Assembly (NCBI RefSeq): GCF_037996645.1
Contig: NZ_JBBMXV010000003.1
Span: 675,009 to 739,008 of the forward strand
Source of the DNA: Halalkalicoccus tibetensis
GTDB taxonomy: Archaea; Halobacteriota; Halobacteria; Halobacteriales; Halalkalicoccaceae
Length of the DNA: 64,000 nt
Direction: 5' to 3'
Both the position numbers and the translations under genes were made by a program. Below, piece after piece: positions 8,302-18,249 of this stretch. The notes beneath the pieces are model-generated. The model was given only the letters and a program-made list of their open reading frames with translations. It did no database searches and was not told the origin of the DNA. Each line of letters opens with the position of its first letter. Positions within the stretch are counted from its first letter, which is position 1.

Positions 8302-9234
8302 CTACGTCTGCTGGCGGCCCTCGACCTGGCCCAGCCCGGGGATCGCGACGCGGCGTTCGACGTGGTTCATCACGGCCGAGGCGCTCAACACCAGACAGAG
8401 GTAGACGAGCCCCACGGTGAGGAACACCGCCGTATAACGGAAGTTCGAGGAGGCGATCGACTGGGCCTGCCTGAACAGTTCGGGGACGGTGATGAACGCG
8501 GCCAGCGAGGAGTACTTGATCAGGTAGACCAGCTCGTTCGTCCAGCCGGGGATCGCGTAGCGAAGTCCCTGGGGAAGTACCACGTAGCGGATCCCTTCGA
8601 GCTTCGAGAGCCCGACCGAGCGGGCGGCGGTCAGCTGGCCGCCCTCGACGCTCTGGAGCGCCGCGCGGATGTACTCGGCCTGGTAGGCCGCGCTGTTGAT
8701 CGTGAAGGCGATCATCGCGACCCAGACGGCCTGATCGGGGATCGCCCCGTAGCCCACGTACGGCAGCTCGCGGATCCAGCCCGAGAGGCCGAGCCCGTAG
8801 TAGAGCACGAACAGCTGGGCCAGAAGCGGCGTCCCGCGGATCAGCTCGGTGTAGAAGAGCGAGAGCCAGGCCGACCAGCGCCCGTAGACCCGCGCGACGC
8901 TCAGCGGGACGGCGATGAAGAAGCCGAAGAACATCCCGCCGATCGTCAGCACGATCGTGAGCCAGATACCGCCGGCGAACGCCGGCAGCAAGGAGAGCGC
9001 GAAGCCGACCGGCTCCAGGGTCCCGCTCGCCTCGAGCAACGCCGTCGGGGCGAACGGCTCGCCGCGTTCGATCCCCAGACCCAGCCGGACGAGTACCCAG
9101 TCGTTGAACCAGCGCACCAGCAGCCAGCCCCAGAACAGCGCCGCGCCGGCGATCAGCAGCCAGCGGCGGGCGGAGTGCTCCCCCGCCATGCCCGCCAGCG
9201 GGCCCTCGGTAGCGGTGGCGTCGCTCATCGCCAT
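8302..9234 (-). CDS. Polar amino-acid ABC transporter permease (second of two)
   Basis: This 310-residue permease has a His/Glu/Gln/Arg/opine-type core: several membrane segments, ELIRGTPLLAQLF, and the ATPase-docking EAA loop around ARSVGLSKLEGIRYVVLPQGLR. Compared with the partner permease at 10013 it has an N-terminal extension of about 70 residues with one extra membrane segment. It is the last gene of the operon binding protein - permease - ATPase - permease, with 29 bases between it and the ATPase gene. Two unlike permeases suggest a heterodimeric membrane domain, as in HisQM. An in-frame ATG at 9228 is an alternative start. Confidence 0.88.
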   Translation of the reverse strand: MAMSDATATEGPLAGMAGEHSARRWLLIAGAALFWGWLLVRWFNDWVLVRLGLGIERGEPFAPTALLEASGTLEPVGFALSLLPAFAGGIWLTIVLTIGGMFFGFFIAVPLSVARVYGRWSAWLSLFYTELIRGTPLLAQLFVLYYGLGLSGWIRELPYVGYGAIPDQAVWVAMIAFTINSAAYQAEYIRAALQSVEGGQLTAARSVGLSKLEGIRYVVLPQGLRYAIPGWTNELVYLIKYSSLAAFITVPELFRQAQSIASSNFRYTAVFLTVGLVYLCLVLSASAVMNHVERRVAIPGLGQVEGRQQT

Positions 9235-9263
9235 CCCCCGAGGGGTGCTCTACTCGACACGGT

Positions 9264-10016
9264 TCAGGCCTCCGGCCCCTCGTCGAGGAGCCGTCCGAGG
9301 AAGGCTTTCGTCCGGTCGCGCTCGGGGTGCTCGAAGAGCTTCTCGGGCGGGCCGGTCTCGACGACCCGGCCCTTATCGAGGAACGTCACCTGCGAGGCGA
9401 CCGACTGGGCGAACCCCATCTCGTGGGTCGCGACGAGCATCGTCATCCCCTCGTCGGCGAGCCGGCGCATCACGGCCAGGACCTCGCCGACGAGCTCGGG
9501 GTCGAGCGCGCTCGTGGGCTCGTCGAACAGCATGAGCTCGGGCTCCATCGCCAGCGCCCGGGCGATCCCCACCCGCTGTTGCTGGCCGCCGGAGAGCTCG
9601 GCGGGATAGGAGTCGGCCTGCTCGGCGATCCCGACCTGTGCCAGATGCTCGTCGGCGATCCGTTCCCCTTCGGCCTTCTCCAGTCCCCGCACCCGCCGCA
9701 GCCCGAGGACGATGTTCCCGCGGGCGGTCAGATGGGTGAAGAGGTTGAAGTCCTGGAAGACCATCCCGATCCGCCGGCGGAGGTCGTCGACGTCGGTGTC
9801 CGGACCGGTCACGAGCTCGCCGTCGAGGTAGATCGCCCCGTCGTCGATCTCGGTGAGTCGGTTGACACAGCGAAGCAGCGTCGACTTGCCGCTCCCGCTG
9901 GGCCCGATCAGCACGCCGACGTCGCCCCGATCCATTTCGAGGCTCACGCCGTCGAGTGCGGTCTCGTCGCCGTAGCGTTTGACCACGTCATCGATCTCGA
10001 GGAGAGGGTCGCTCAT
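9264..10016 (-). CDS. Polar amino-acid ABC transporter ATPase (GlnQ/HisP-like)
   Basis: This 250-residue ATPase energises the adjacent permeases. It has Walker [10 protein letters not shown] at about residues 37-45, a Q-loop in MVFQDFNLF, the signature LSGGQQQR, Walker [14 protein letters not shown] and a switch His in VATHEMGF. The start ATG overlaps the end of the upstream permease by four bases (ATGA), so the two are translationally coupled. The length is typical of the glutamine/histidine uptake subgroup. Confidence 0.93.
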   Translation of the reverse strand: MSDPLLEIDDVVKRYGDETALDGVSLEMDRGDVGVLIGPSGSGKSTLLRCVNRLTEIDDGAIYLDGELVTGPDTDVDDLRRRIGMVFQDFNLFTHLTARGNIVLGLRRVRGLEKAEGERIADEHLAQVGIAEQADSYPAELSGGQQQRVGIARALAMEPELMLFDEPTSALDPELVGEVLAVMRRLADEGMTMLVATHEMGFAQSVASQVTFLDKGRVVETGPPEKLFEHPERDRTKAFLGRLLDEGPEA

Positions 10017-10714
10017 GCGGTCTCACCCCCGGGGATCGCGTAGGCGTCGGCCAGTCGGTCGAGCGCGCGGTTCGTCGAGAACGTGAGCACGAAGTAGATC
10101 GCGCTCGCGAACAGGATTATCTCCAACACGGCGGTCGTCTGCTGGACGAACAGGTCGTAGGACCGACTCAGCAGCTCGGCCAGCCCGATCGCGAAGGCGA
10201 TGCTCGTGTCCTTCAGGACGATCGTGAACTCGTTTTGAAACCCCGGGACGCTCCGGCGAAGCGACTGGGGGACGACGACGTGTCTGATCGCCTCGAGCTT
10301 GCTCATCCCCACGGATCGGGCGGCCTCGATCTGGCCCTCGTCGACGCTCTGGATCGCGCCCCGAAAGATCTGTGACTGGTAGGCCGCGCTTCGCAGCCCG
10401 AGCCCAAGGATCGCGGCGAGAAAAGCGCTGTTTATCGAGACGACGAAGAACATCACGATCAGGATCACCAGGATCGGCGTTCCCCGCAGGACGACGCCGA
10501 CGGTCGAGACCAGTCCCTTGGAGTAGCGCCCGCCGTACACCTCGACGGCGCCGGCCGGGAACCCGAGCAGGAAGCCGAGCAGCACGCTCGCGATCGTCAG
10601 CAGGATCGTGATCACCGTCCCGCCCAGCAGGTAGTCGGCGTGTTCGAGGACGAACGCCCAGTCGTCGATCTGGAGGGCGAGGCTCGAACCCGCGTCGATC
10701 AGTGTCCCGTCCAT
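10013..10714 (-). CDS. Polar amino-acid ABC transporter permease (first of two)
   Basis: This 233-residue permease has about five membrane segments, the [12 protein letters not shown] motif and an EAA loop, [22 protein letters not shown], that closely parallels the one in the partner permease at 8302. It follows the binding-protein gene by six bases and overlaps the ATPase gene. It imports an amino acid into the cytoplasm together with the other three products of the operon; the substrate is not determined by sequence. Confidence 0.9.
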   Translation of the reverse strand: MDGTLIDAGSSLALQIDDWAFVLEHADYLLGGTVITILLTIASVLLGFLLGFPAGAVEVYGGRYSKGLVSTVGVVLRGTPILVILIVMFFVVSINSAFLAAILGLGLRSAAYQSQIFRGAIQSVDEGQIEAARSVGMSKLEAIRHVVVPQSLRRSVPGFQNEFTIVLKDTSIAFAIGLAELLSRSYDLFVQQTTAVLEIILFASAIYFVLTFSTNRALDRLADAYAIPGGETA

Positions 10715-10720
10715 CCGGGA

Positions 10721-11503
10721 TCAGTTGCCGAACCACTCGTCGACGAGCTCCTCGTAGCGGCCGTCCTCCTGGACCGTAGCCAGTCCCTCGTTGAGCGCGC
10801 TCTGGAGCTCCTCCTCGTCCTGCCGGAGTCCGAAGCCGTACTCCTCGCCGGTCTCGTAGGTGAAGGCGACCTCGACCGCCCGGTCGTTGGCGAACGTCTC
10901 GGCGACCGGCACGTCGAGGACGATCGCGTCGACGTTGCCGTTCTCGAGGTCCTCGACCCCCAGCACGTAGTTGTCGTAGGTGTTGTAGTCGCCGTCGTCG
11001 ATCAGGCCGGCCTCGATCAGCTCGTCCTCGACGACGGCCTCGCCGGTCGTCCCGCTCTGGGCGCCGACGGTCACACCCTCGAGGTCCTCGATCGTCTCCC
11101 AGTCGACGTCCTCGTCCTCGCGGACGAGAACGGACTGGTTGGCCTCGTAGTAGGGGTCCGAGAAGGCGATCGTCTCCTCGCGCTCGGGGTCGATCGTCAT
11201 CGCCGCGGCGATCACGTCGATGTTGTCGTTCTCCAGGGCGGGGATGAGCGACTCGAACTCGAACTCCTCCCAGTCGTCGGCGAGGGTGTAGTCGGTCTCC
11301 TCGACGACCGCCTCGAGCAGGTCGATGTCGAAGCCCACGAGCTCGCCGCCCTCGTTCATCTCGAACGGGGGGAAGCCGGGCGCCGTCCCGGCGACGATCT
11401 CCGAATCGTCGTCGCCACCGCCTGTCACACTGTCGAGACAGCCCCCGAGACTCGCTCCGATCGCTGCGCCCCCACCGAGCTTGAGATACGTCCGTCGTCG
11501 CAT
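10721..11503 (-). CDS. Polar amino-acid ABC transporter substrate-binding lipoprotein
   Basis: This 260-residue protein is the first gene of the four-gene operon. It starts MRRRTYLKLGGGAAIGASL and runs into a GGC lipobox, a Tat-lipoprotein signal. The body is a type-3 periplasmic-binding fold: PPFEMNEGGELVGFDIDLLEAV, then AAMTIDPEREETIAFSDPYYEANQS, then a C-terminal lobe with FGLRQDEEELQSALNEGL. These match the polar amino-acid family. A TATA-like AAATATATAG lies about 25 bases upstream of the ATG at 11503; a longer in-frame start upstream would run through it and was rejected. Confidence 0.92.
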   Translation of the reverse strand: MRRRTYLKLGGGAAIGASLGGCLDSVTGGGDDDSEIVAGTAPGFPPFEMNEGGELVGFDIDLLEAVVEETDYTLADDWEEFEFESLIPALENDNIDVIAAAMTIDPEREETIAFSDPYYEANQSVLVREDEDVDWETIEDLEGVTVGAQSGTTGEAVVEDELIEAGLIDDGDYNTYDNYVLGVEDLENGNVDAIVLDVPVAETFANDRAVEVAFTYETGEEYGFGLRQDEEELQSALNEGLATVQEDGRYEELVDEWFGN

Positions 11504-11665
11504 ACTACCGGAACGGCGTGGGTGAGCTATATATTTGTCCTTCGAGAGATCTGCCCGGCTCGATCCAACCATACGTCGAGCATCCCTTCCTCGTCGCCGG
11601 TGATTGACCATCGTGGGACACGAACCCGTCGGCTCGGCTCCGATACGCTTCCCTATCACACAGTA

Positions 11666-11684
11666 TTATAATGGAGTAGTATAA
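11666..11684. promoter_or_regulatory. thiC promoter region with small inverted repeat
   Basis: TTATA at 11666-11670 and TATAA at 11680-11684 form a short inverted repeat just upstream of thiC, inside an AT-rich promoter. It could be only the TATA box, or an operator for the HTH-ThiN regulator downstream. No TPP riboswitch is recognisable. Confidence 0.3.
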
Positions 11685-11695
11685 CTCACTTATCG

Positions 11696-13141
11696 ATGGT
11701 ACGAACCCAGCTACAGCGGGCCCGGGCGGGAGAGACGACGCCGGCGATGAAACGGGTCGCCGAGCGCGAGAACCGCGATCCCGAGTTCGTCCGCGAGCAG
11801 GTCGCGGAGGGGCAGGCGGTCATCCCGGCCAACCGCGTCCACAGCGCGCTCGATCCGATGGTCATCGGTCGGGAGTTCGCGACGAAGGTCAACGCGAACA
11901 TCGGCAACTCCGAGGAGACCAGCGACCCCCGCGAGGAGCTCCGGAAGCTCCACACGGCGGTTCACTACGGCGCCGACACGGTAATGGATCTCTCGACCGG
12001 CGAGGACCTCGATGCGATCCGGGAGGCCAACGTCGCACGTTCGCCGGTGCCGATCGGGACCGTCCCGATCTACGAGGCGGTCAAACGGGCCGGGGAGCCC
12101 GCCGCCATCACCCGCGAGCTCCTGCTCGAGGTCATCGAGAAGCAGGCCCGCCAGGGCGTCGACTACATGACGATCCACGCGGGGGTCCTGATGGAGCACC
12201 TCCCGCTGACCGACGGCCGGAAGACGGGCATCGTCTCGCGGGGCGGTTCGATCCTCGCCCAGTGGATGGAGGAGAACGCCATGCAGAACCCGCTGTATAC
12301 CGAGTTCGAGGCGATCTGTAGGATGTTCGCCGAGCACGACGTGACGTTCTCGCTGGGCGATGGGCTCCGACCGGGCTGTCTGGCCGACGCGAGCGACGAG
12401 GCGCAGTTCGCCGAGCTCGATACCCTCGGCGAGCTCACTCGGACGGCGTGGGACCACGGCGTCCAGGTAATGGTCGAGGGGCCGGGCCACGTCCCGATGG
12501 ACGAGATCGCCGCCAACGTCGAGCGCCAGCGAGAGGTCTGTGACGGCGCGCCCTTCTACGTGCTCGGCCCGCTCGTGACCGACGTCGCGCCGGGTTACGA
12601 CCACGTCACCAGTGCGATCGGCGCGACCGAGGCCGGGCGCGCGGGCGCGGCGATGCTCTGTTACGTCACGCCCAAGGAACATCTGGGCCTGCCCGAGGAG
12701 GCGGACGTCCGCGAGGGGCTCGCGGCCTACCGGATCGCGGCCCACGCGGCCGACGTCGCGAACGACCTTCCCGGCGCGCGCGACTGGGACGACGCGCTCT
12801 CGGAAGCCAGATACGAGTTCGACTGGCGCCGCCAGTTCGACCTCGCGCTCGATCCGGAGCGCGCCCGCGAGTCCCACGACCAGTCCCTCCCTGGGGACAA
12901 CTACAAGGAGGCGCGCTTCTGTTCGATGTGTGGCGCGGAGTTCTGCTCGATGCGGATCGATCAGGACGCCCGGGCGGTAGACGGCGAGATGACGGCGATC
13001 GACGGCGGGACGGATCTCGACTCGTCTCGGGCTGGCGACGCGAACCTCCCGCCGACCGGGAGCCACGACACGAGCCGGGTGCCCGACGAGATCGAGATCG
13101 ACGGGGTCCGGTTCACTCCCGTTTCCTCGGCCGACGACTGA
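11696..13141 (+). CDS. thiC: Phosphomethylpyrimidine synthase ThiC
   Basis: This 481-residue radical-SAM enzyme converts aminoimidazole ribotide to HMP phosphate, the pyrimidine half of thiamine. [50 protein letters not shown] and the near-C-terminal CSMCGAEFC (Cys at about 409, 412 and 417, a CX2CX4C 4Fe-4S site) are family hallmarks. It lacks the long N-terminal extension of many bacterial ThiC proteins, as is usual in archaea. About 60 Asp-rich residues follow the cluster motif. The downstream gene on the other strand, 12 bases away, encodes a probable thiamine regulator, so the two are likely functionally linked. Confidence 0.96.
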   Translation: MVRTQLQRARAGETTPAMKRVAERENRDPEFVREQVAEGQAVIPANRVHSALDPMVIGREFATKVNANIGNSEETSDPREELRKLHTAVHYGADTVMDLSTGEDLDAIREANVARSPVPIGTVPIYEAVKRAGEPAAITRELLLEVIEKQARQGVDYMTIHAGVLMEHLPLTDGRKTGIVSRGGSILAQWMEENAMQNPLYTEFEAICRMFAEHDVTFSLGDGLRPGCLADASDEAQFAELDTLGELTRTAWDHGVQVMVEGPGHVPMDEIAANVERQREVCDGAPFYVLGPLVTDVAPGYDHVTSAIGATEAGRAGAAMLCYVTPKEHLGLPEEADVREGLAAYRIAAHAADVANDLPGARDWDDALSEARYEFDWRRQFDLALDPERARESHDQSLPGDNYKEARFCSMCGAEFCSMRIDQDARAVDGEMTAIDGGTDLDSSRAGDANLPPTGSHDTSRVPDEIEIDGVRFTPVSSADD

Positions 13142-13153
13142 CGCCCTCGCCGA

Positions 13154-14065
13154 TCAGGATCCCACGAGCTCGATCGCCGTTTCGACGGCCCCGACGGCGT
13201 CGCGATCGAGGACGTACGTGATCGGCTCGATCCCGAACGCGCCCTCGTGATAGAGCACGCAGGGGACCCCGTCGCCCTCCGACAGCAGCTCCCGCAGCCG
13301 TTCCTCGCGATCCTCGTAGCTCGCGTCGAACTCGACGGTCGGGAGCCCCGCCTCCCGGGCGGCCGAGAGCAGCGCCTCGGAGGTCCGCAGGTTCAGCGCG
13401 CCCCCGACCTCCGAGCGCGCGGCCCGGGCGGCGAGCAGCGTGCGGGCGACGTGCTCGGAGGCGCCGAACTCCGGGTCCGAGGGCACGTTGACCCGCCCGC
13501 GCATCGCGTGGAGCCGCCCGGGGACGGCGGCGACGTCCGTCGCGTCGGCCGCGTCGGGCAGGGCCGTCGCGACGTTGGTTCCGACGTTCGGGACGTGATC
13601 GACGGGGGCGGCGGACTCGAAGCGCCGCACCGCTTCCCGGACGTTCGCGAGGGCGTCGCGCTCGGCCTGTCTGGCCCGGTCGGGCCCGCGGACACAGAGG
13701 TCACAACCCAGGCCCTCGAGCGCCGGCATCTCCGCCTCGTGGAGCTCGCAGATCGGGCCTCGGTCCTCGAACCCGTGGACGAGTTCGAGCAGCTCGGCGA
13801 GCGCCTCGAACTCGTCCATCGTCCCGTCCACGAAGCCGTCGGCGATCGCCTCGATCGTCCTCCCCATCCGGGGATCGTTCGCGAGTCGCGGCTCGCCGGG
13901 GTGCTCCTCGTTGAGGTACTTGCTCACGGCCGCCTGCGAGACCCCGAGCCGGGCGGCGATCGCCCGCTGGGAGAGCCCCCGCTCGTGCAGCTCGACCGCC
14001 AGCATCGAGCGGGCGGTCGGCAGGAACCGCTCGACGACGATCTCGCTTGGAAGGGTCAGCGCCAC
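13154..14065 (-). CDS. HTH-ThiN transcriptional regulator (ThiR-like)
   Basis: This 303-residue protein has an N-terminal XRE-type HTH at about residues 15-55 (GLSQRAIAARLGVSQAAVSKYL). A middle segment has two paired cysteines, CDLCVRG, and a C-terminal ThiN domain covers about 135-300 (VPNVGTNVATALPDA and VEFDASYEDREERL). HTH-ThiN proteins in archaea are described as thiamine-pathway repressors that sense thiamine phosphate. It lies tail to tail with thiC. Homologues begin near LTLPSEIVVERFLP, and a GTG at 14065 preceded by GGAGG fits that. A far upstream ATG would add about 106 unsupported residues. Confidence 0.82.
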   Translation of the reverse strand: MALTLPSEIVVERFLPTARSMLAVELHERGLSQRAIAARLGVSQAAVSKYLNEEHPGEPRLANDPRMGRTIEAIADGFVDGTMDEFEALAELLELVHGFEDRGPICELHEAEMPALEGLGCDLCVRGPDRARQAERDALANVREAVRRFESAAPVDHVPNVGTNVATALPDAADATDVAAVPGRLHAMRGRVNVPSDPEFGASEHVARTLLAARAARSEVGGALNLRTSEALLSAAREAGLPTVEFDASYEDREERLRELLSEGDGVPCVLYHEGAFGIEPITYVLDRDAVGAVETAIELVGS

Positions 14066-14354
14066 CCGTTCATCGCCTCCGAAGTGAGGTCCATCGATCC
14101 CATCGAACGGGCCGACGGCCTTAACGTCCACTCCTCCTGTTGCACAGGCGCCAAAAAGGACGGTCGAGGGGCATCCGGAGGGCCGACACGAGGCCATAGA
14201 CACCGGCATCGGATCGCTGCCGGCAGCGGAGAACGGCAGTCGCCCTTTGTGGGCTTTCTGGTCGATGATTTCGGGCCATATAATCACAGAAAAGTAATCG
14301 GCGCCGGTGTCGGGGCGGGACGGCGAAACGACCCGTTTTGTCGACCGAGACCCT

Positions 14355-15098
14355 ATGGTCGCCATGCGCGAACTCGTCTTCACCCTCGAGTACGACCCGG
14401 GCCGGAACGCGGTGGCGGACGTCCTCGCCGAGCACCCTGACGCGGGGATCCGATCGCTGTCGCTTCACGCGACCCCGGACAGCCTCTGGCGGGTCGATCA
14501 CGCGACCGGGCCGTCCAACGCGCTCGCGGCGATCGAGGACGCCTTCCTCACGACGGACTACTACGCCGACTGTCTGGCGACCGACCCCTGCGGCGCGACC
14601 TCCGAGACGCAGGTGCTCGATCGCTCCCCCGAAACGCTCGTCCTCTACACCTACTGGGAACGGACCCCGATCTGCGCGTCGATCCCGCATCTCGCGCTCG
14701 AGAACCTCGGCGAGGGCTCCCTCTTCGAGACGCGCCACGAGGGGCGCCGTCACACCTGGCGGGTCGTTCACTCGGAGGGTGCCGACGTCCACGCCTTCTT
14801 CGACGCGCTGCGCGCCGAGACGGGCGACGGCGTCGAACTCGACGTCCGCCGGCTCGCCGAACTCTCGCCCTCGCCCGCCGGGAGCGATTCGCTTCCCCGC
14901 GAACAGCGCGAGGCGCTGCGGGCCGCGGCCGAGCGCGGCTACTACGAGACGCCCCGCGCGGTCGACCTCGCCGAGCTCGCCGCCGACCTCGACGTCCCGC
15001 GCTCGACGCTCGCCTACCGGCTGCGCCGCGCCGAGGCCTACCTCGTCTCGCACTTCCTCGAACGCGAGCGCCTCGCGGAGGGGGTCGAGCCGACCTGA
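14355..15098 (+). CDS. HTH_10 regulator, probable control of adjacent metal ATPase
   Basis: This 247-residue regulator has an N-terminal sensing region of about 150 residues and a C-terminal HTH_10 at about 195-245 (LPREQREALRAAAERGYYETP, then LDVPRSTLAYRLRRAE). The sensing region holds cysteines in YADCLATDPCG and PICASIP that could bind metal. The gene ends 57 bases before a heavy-metal P-type ATPase on the same strand, and HTH_10 proteins beside metal ATPases recur in haloarchaea, so metal-responsive control is a fair inference. An in-frame ATG at 14364 is an alternative start. Confidence 0.8.
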   Translation: MVAMRELVFTLEYDPGRNAVADVLAEHPDAGIRSLSLHATPDSLWRVDHATGPSNALAAIEDAFLTTDYYADCLATDPCGATSETQVLDRSPETLVLYTYWERTPICASIPHLALENLGEGSLFETRHEGRRHTWRVVHSEGADVHAFFDALRAETGDGVELDVRRLAELSPSPAGSDSLPREQREALRAAAERGYYETPRAVDLAELAADLDVPRSTLAYRLRRAEAYLVSHFLERERLAEGVEPT

Positions 15099-15155
15099 TC
15101 GGGATTGGAATACTCCAATCAAGGCTTATCGACGCGTCGGCCCTTCTAGAGGGTA

Positions 15156-17426
15156 ATGAACGTGAACGAAACGACGCCCGAGAGGGGCGAAGAGGGCCCG
15201 CGAACGGTGCGGCTGTCGGTGCCCGAGATGGACTGTCCGTCGTGTGCGGGGAAGGTCGAGAACGCCCTCGCGCGCACGGAGGGGGTCGTCGACGCCGACC
15301 TCTCGCCCACGACGGGCACCGCGGCCGTCAGCTACGACCCCGACCGGGCGACGCGGGCCGACGTCGTCGCCGCCGTCGAGCGTGCCGGTTACGAGGTGGC
15401 GGATGGGGGGGAAGAGGACGACGGGGGGATGGCCCCGCCGTCGGCGGTGTGGTCGAGCCCGCGCGCGATCAAGACGTGGATCGGCGCGGCCTTCCTCGTC
15501 GCCGGGCTGGCCGTCGAGTTCGTCCTCACCGGCTGGAACGCGCCCCTGTTCACCGTCGGCTGGCTCGAGCTCGACGTCGCCGGCGCGCTGCTCGCGGCCG
15601 CGGTCCTGGCGAGCGGGCTGCCGGTCGTCCGGGACGGCTACTACTCCGCGCTCAACCGCAGCCTCGACATTGATCTGCTGATGGCGACGGCCATCGTCGC
15701 GGCGTCGGCGATCGGCTACTTCGTCGAGGCGGCCACTCTCGCGGTGCTGTTCTCCATCGCGGAGCTGCTCGAGGAGTACGCGATGGACCGCACGCGCGAC
15801 TCGCTGCGCGAGCTGCTCGAACTGGCGCCCGAGGAGGCGACGGTTCTGCAGGACGGTACGGAGCGCACCGTCCCCGTCGAGGCGGTCGATATCGGGGACC
15901 TCGTCGCCGTCCGGCCCGGCGAGCGGATCCCCGTCGACGGGGTCGTCCGCGAGGGCGAGAGCGCGGTCGACCAGTCGCCGATCACCGGCGAGAGCGTTCC
16001 CGCCGACAAGGCCCCCGGCGACGAGGTCTACGCGGGGACGATCGCCGAGGCGGGCTACCTCGAGATCGAGACGACGGCCGAAAGCGACGGGACGACGCTC
16101 TCGCGGATCATCACGCTGGTACAGGAGGCCCAGTCGAAGCGGACCGAGTCGGAGCGGTTCGTCGACCGGTTCGCGGGCTACTACACGCCCGTCATCGTGG
16201 CCCTCGCGGTCCTCACCGCGCTCGTCCCGCCGCTCGTCGCCGGGGCCGCGTGGGGGACGTGGTTCGTCCGCGGGCTGACGCTGCTGGTGATCGCCTGCCC
16301 GTGTGCGTTCGTCATCTCGACGCCGGTCAGCGTCGCCTCCGGCGTCACCGCGGCCGCGAGAAACGGCGTCCTGATCAAGGGCGGCAACCACCTCGAGTCG
16401 ATGGGCGCGGTCGACGCCGTCGCCTTCGACAAGACCGGCACCCTGACGACCGGCGACCTCGCGGTGACCGACGTCGTCCCGTTCGGGGGGAGCGAACGCG
16501 AGCTCCTCGGACACGCGGCCGCCCTCGAATCGCGGAGCGAGCACCCGATCGCCGGCGCGATCCTCGATCGGGCGGACGACGAGGGGATCTCGCCGCCCGC
16601 GGTCTCGGGGTTCGAGAGCCTCACCGGCAAGGGCGTCCGCGGCGAGGTCGACGGCGCCGAACACTACGCGGGCAAGCCCGCACTGTTCGAGGAGCTGGGC
16701 TTCGACCTCTCGGGTCGGGCGACCGAGACCGACGGCGGGACCTCCGCCCGTCCGATGGCCGATCCGGGCAGGGCGGTCGAGACGGTCGCCACGCTGGAGC
16801 GCGACGGGAAGACGGTCGTGCTCGTCGGGACGGACGAGCGGCTGCTGGGCGCGATCGGGGTCGCCGACGAGGTCCGACCGGGAGCCAAACGGGCGATCGA
16901 GGCCCTCCACGAGCTTGGGATCGCGCCGCTGGTGATGCTCACCGGCGACAACGAGGGGACCGCCCGCGCGGTCGCCCGCGAGCTCGGCGTCGACGAGTAC
17001 CGCGCGGACCTGCTCCCCGACGAGAAGGTGGAAGCGGTCGAGGACCTCGAGGCCGAGCACGGCTCGGTCGCGATGGTCGGCGACGGGATCAACGACGCGC
17101 CGGCGCTGGCGACCGCGACGGTGAGCGTCGCGATGGGCGCGGCGGGGACGGACACGGCGATCGAGACGGCCGACATCGCGCTGATGGGCGACGACGTCTC
17201 GCGGCTCCCCTACCTGTACGCGCTCTCGAACGAGGCCAACGACGTGATCCGCCAGAACATCTGGAGCAGCCTCGGGGTCAAGCTCCTGCTGGCGGTCGGC
17301 GTGCCGTTGGGCTACGTCTCGGTCGCGCTCGCGGTCGTCGTCGGCGACATGGGGATGAGCCTCGCGGTCACCGGCAACGCGATGCGCCTGTCGCGGGTGA
17401 GTCCCGAACGCTATCTCGAACGCTGA
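15156..17426 (+). CDS. P1B-type heavy-metal ATPase, Zn/Cd subtype predicted
   Basis: This 756-residue membrane pump has one N-terminal heavy-metal-associated domain with MDCPSCAGKVENAL (Cys27 and Cys30), the TGES actuator motif, a CPC metal site at about 381-383 and the phosphorylated DKTGT at Asp425, then GDGINDAP. The CPC context, CPCAFVISTPV, together with a conserved Lys in SLGVKLLLA and GDMGMSLAVTGNAMRL near the C-terminus, matches the ZntA/CadA group and not copper pumps (CPCALGLATP). It is therefore predicted to export Zn2+, Cd2+ or Pb2+. It probably belongs to one unit with the HTH_10 regulator upstream. Confidence 0.92.
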   Translation: MNVNETTPERGEEGPRTVRLSVPEMDCPSCAGKVENALARTEGVVDADLSPTTGTAAVSYDPDRATRADVVAAVERAGYEVADGGEEDDGGMAPPSAVWSSPRAIKTWIGAAFLVAGLAVEFVLTGWNAPLFTVGWLELDVAGALLAAAVLASGLPVVRDGYYSALNRSLDIDLLMATAIVAASAIGYFVEAATLAVLFSIAELLEEYAMDRTRDSLRELLELAPEEATVLQDGTERTVPVEAVDIGDLVAVRPGERIPVDGVVREGESAVDQSPITGESVPADKAPGDEVYAGTIAEAGYLEIETTAESDGTTLSRIITLVQEAQSKRTESERFVDRFAGYYTPVIVALAVLTALVPPLVAGAAWGTWFVRGLTLLVIACPCAFVISTPVSVASGVTAAARNGVLIKGGNHLESMGAVDAVAFDKTGTLTTGDLAVTDVVPFGGSERELLGHAAALESRSEHPIAGAILDRADDEGISPPAVSGFESLTGKGVRGEVDGAEHYAGKPALFEELGFDLSGRATETDGGTSARPMADPGRAVETVATLERDGKTVVLVGTDERLLGAIGVADEVRPGAKRAIEALHELGIAPLVMLTGDNEGTARAVARELGVDEYRADLLPDEKVEAVEDLEAEHGSVAMVGDGINDAPALATATVSVAMGAAGTDTAIETADIALMGDDVSRLPYLYALSNEANDVIRQNIWSSLGVKLLLAVGVPLGYVSVALAVVVGDMGMSLAVTGNAMRLSRVSPERYLER

Positions 17427-17492
17427 TCGGCCAGCCGACGCCCTCCTTCGCCGGCCGCACCCTTTTGTCCGCCCGCGGCCTCCCCTCGACCG

Positions 17493-18242
17493 ATGGAAGT
17501 CGCGATCCTCACCGTCGGCGACGAGGTGCTCGCGGGCGACACCGCGAACACGAACGCGACGTGGCTCGCGGGCCGCCTGACCGAGGGCGGCGCGACCGTC
17601 GTCCGGATCCTCACCGTCCCCGACGACCGCGCGCTCATCGCCGAGGTCGTCCAGGAGTGGGCCGACGCCTTCGACGCCGTAATCGTCACCGGCGGGCTCG
17701 GGGGCACCCCCGACGACGTCACCGCCGACGCGATCGCCGACGCCTTCGACCGGGGACTGGCCGTCGACGACGCCGTCCGCGAGGACGTCCTCGAGACCGT
17801 CGCGGCCTACCGGGACGAGAACCCCGAAACGGTGGCCGCCCACGACCTCGAGATCGACGTCGACGCGTGGGCGGCCCTGCCCGAGGGCTCGCGCGCGCTG
17901 ATCAACCCCGCGGGGCTCTGTCCGGGCTGCGTGCTCGGGAACGTCTACGCGTTCCCGGGGGTGCCCGACGAGATGAAGGCGTTGTTCGAGGAGGTCGCCC
18001 CGGAGTTCGGCGGCGACGTCGTCTCGCGGACGCTCTACACCCCCCAGCCCGAGGGGTCGATGGTCGGCGTGCTCGCGGAGGCTCGGAAGGAACTCGACGC
18101 GTCGGTCGGCAGCTACCCCGCCACCGAGCGGCAAAACCGTCTGAAGGTGAGCGCGTCCGACTCCGCAGCGGTCGAGGAGGCGGTCGCGTGGCTGCGCGAG
18201 CGCGTCGAGATCGACGACGGCGGAAGTGGGAACGAGGAGTAG
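17493..18242 (+). CDS. CinA/MoaB-type molybdopterin-binding-domain protein
   Basis: This 249-residue protein has the MoCF-biosynthesis fold at the N-terminus: VAILTVGDEVLAGDTANTN, then VIVTGGLGGTPDDVT. These match the N-terminal domain of CinA (competence/damage-inducible protein A). The C-terminal deamidase domain of full bacterial CinA is absent, as is usual in archaea. Proteins of this type may act on nucleotide or pterin cofactors; the exact substrate is open. It ends seven bases before the convergent RNAP epsilon gene. Confidence 0.87.
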   Translation: MEVAILTVGDEVLAGDTANTNATWLAGRLTEGGATVVRILTVPDDRALIAEVVQEWADAFDAVIVTGGLGGTPDDVTADAIADAFDRGLAVDDAVREDVLETVAAYRDENPETVAAHDLEIDVDAWAALPEGSRALINPAGLCPGCVLGNVYAFPGVPDEMKALFEEVAPEFGGDVVSRTLYTPQPEGSMVGVLAEARKELDASVGSYPATERQNRLKVSASDSAAVEEAVAWLRERVEIDDGGSGNEE

Positions 18243-18249
18243 TCGCGCG

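Noticed and set aside
15126..18134. Very long open frame of about 1000 codons on the minus strand opposite the metal ATPase and CinA-type genes
   Set aside because: It is a shadow of high-GC codon bias; the plus-strand proteins have full catalytic motifs and the antisense product is Arg/Asp/Gly low-complexity.
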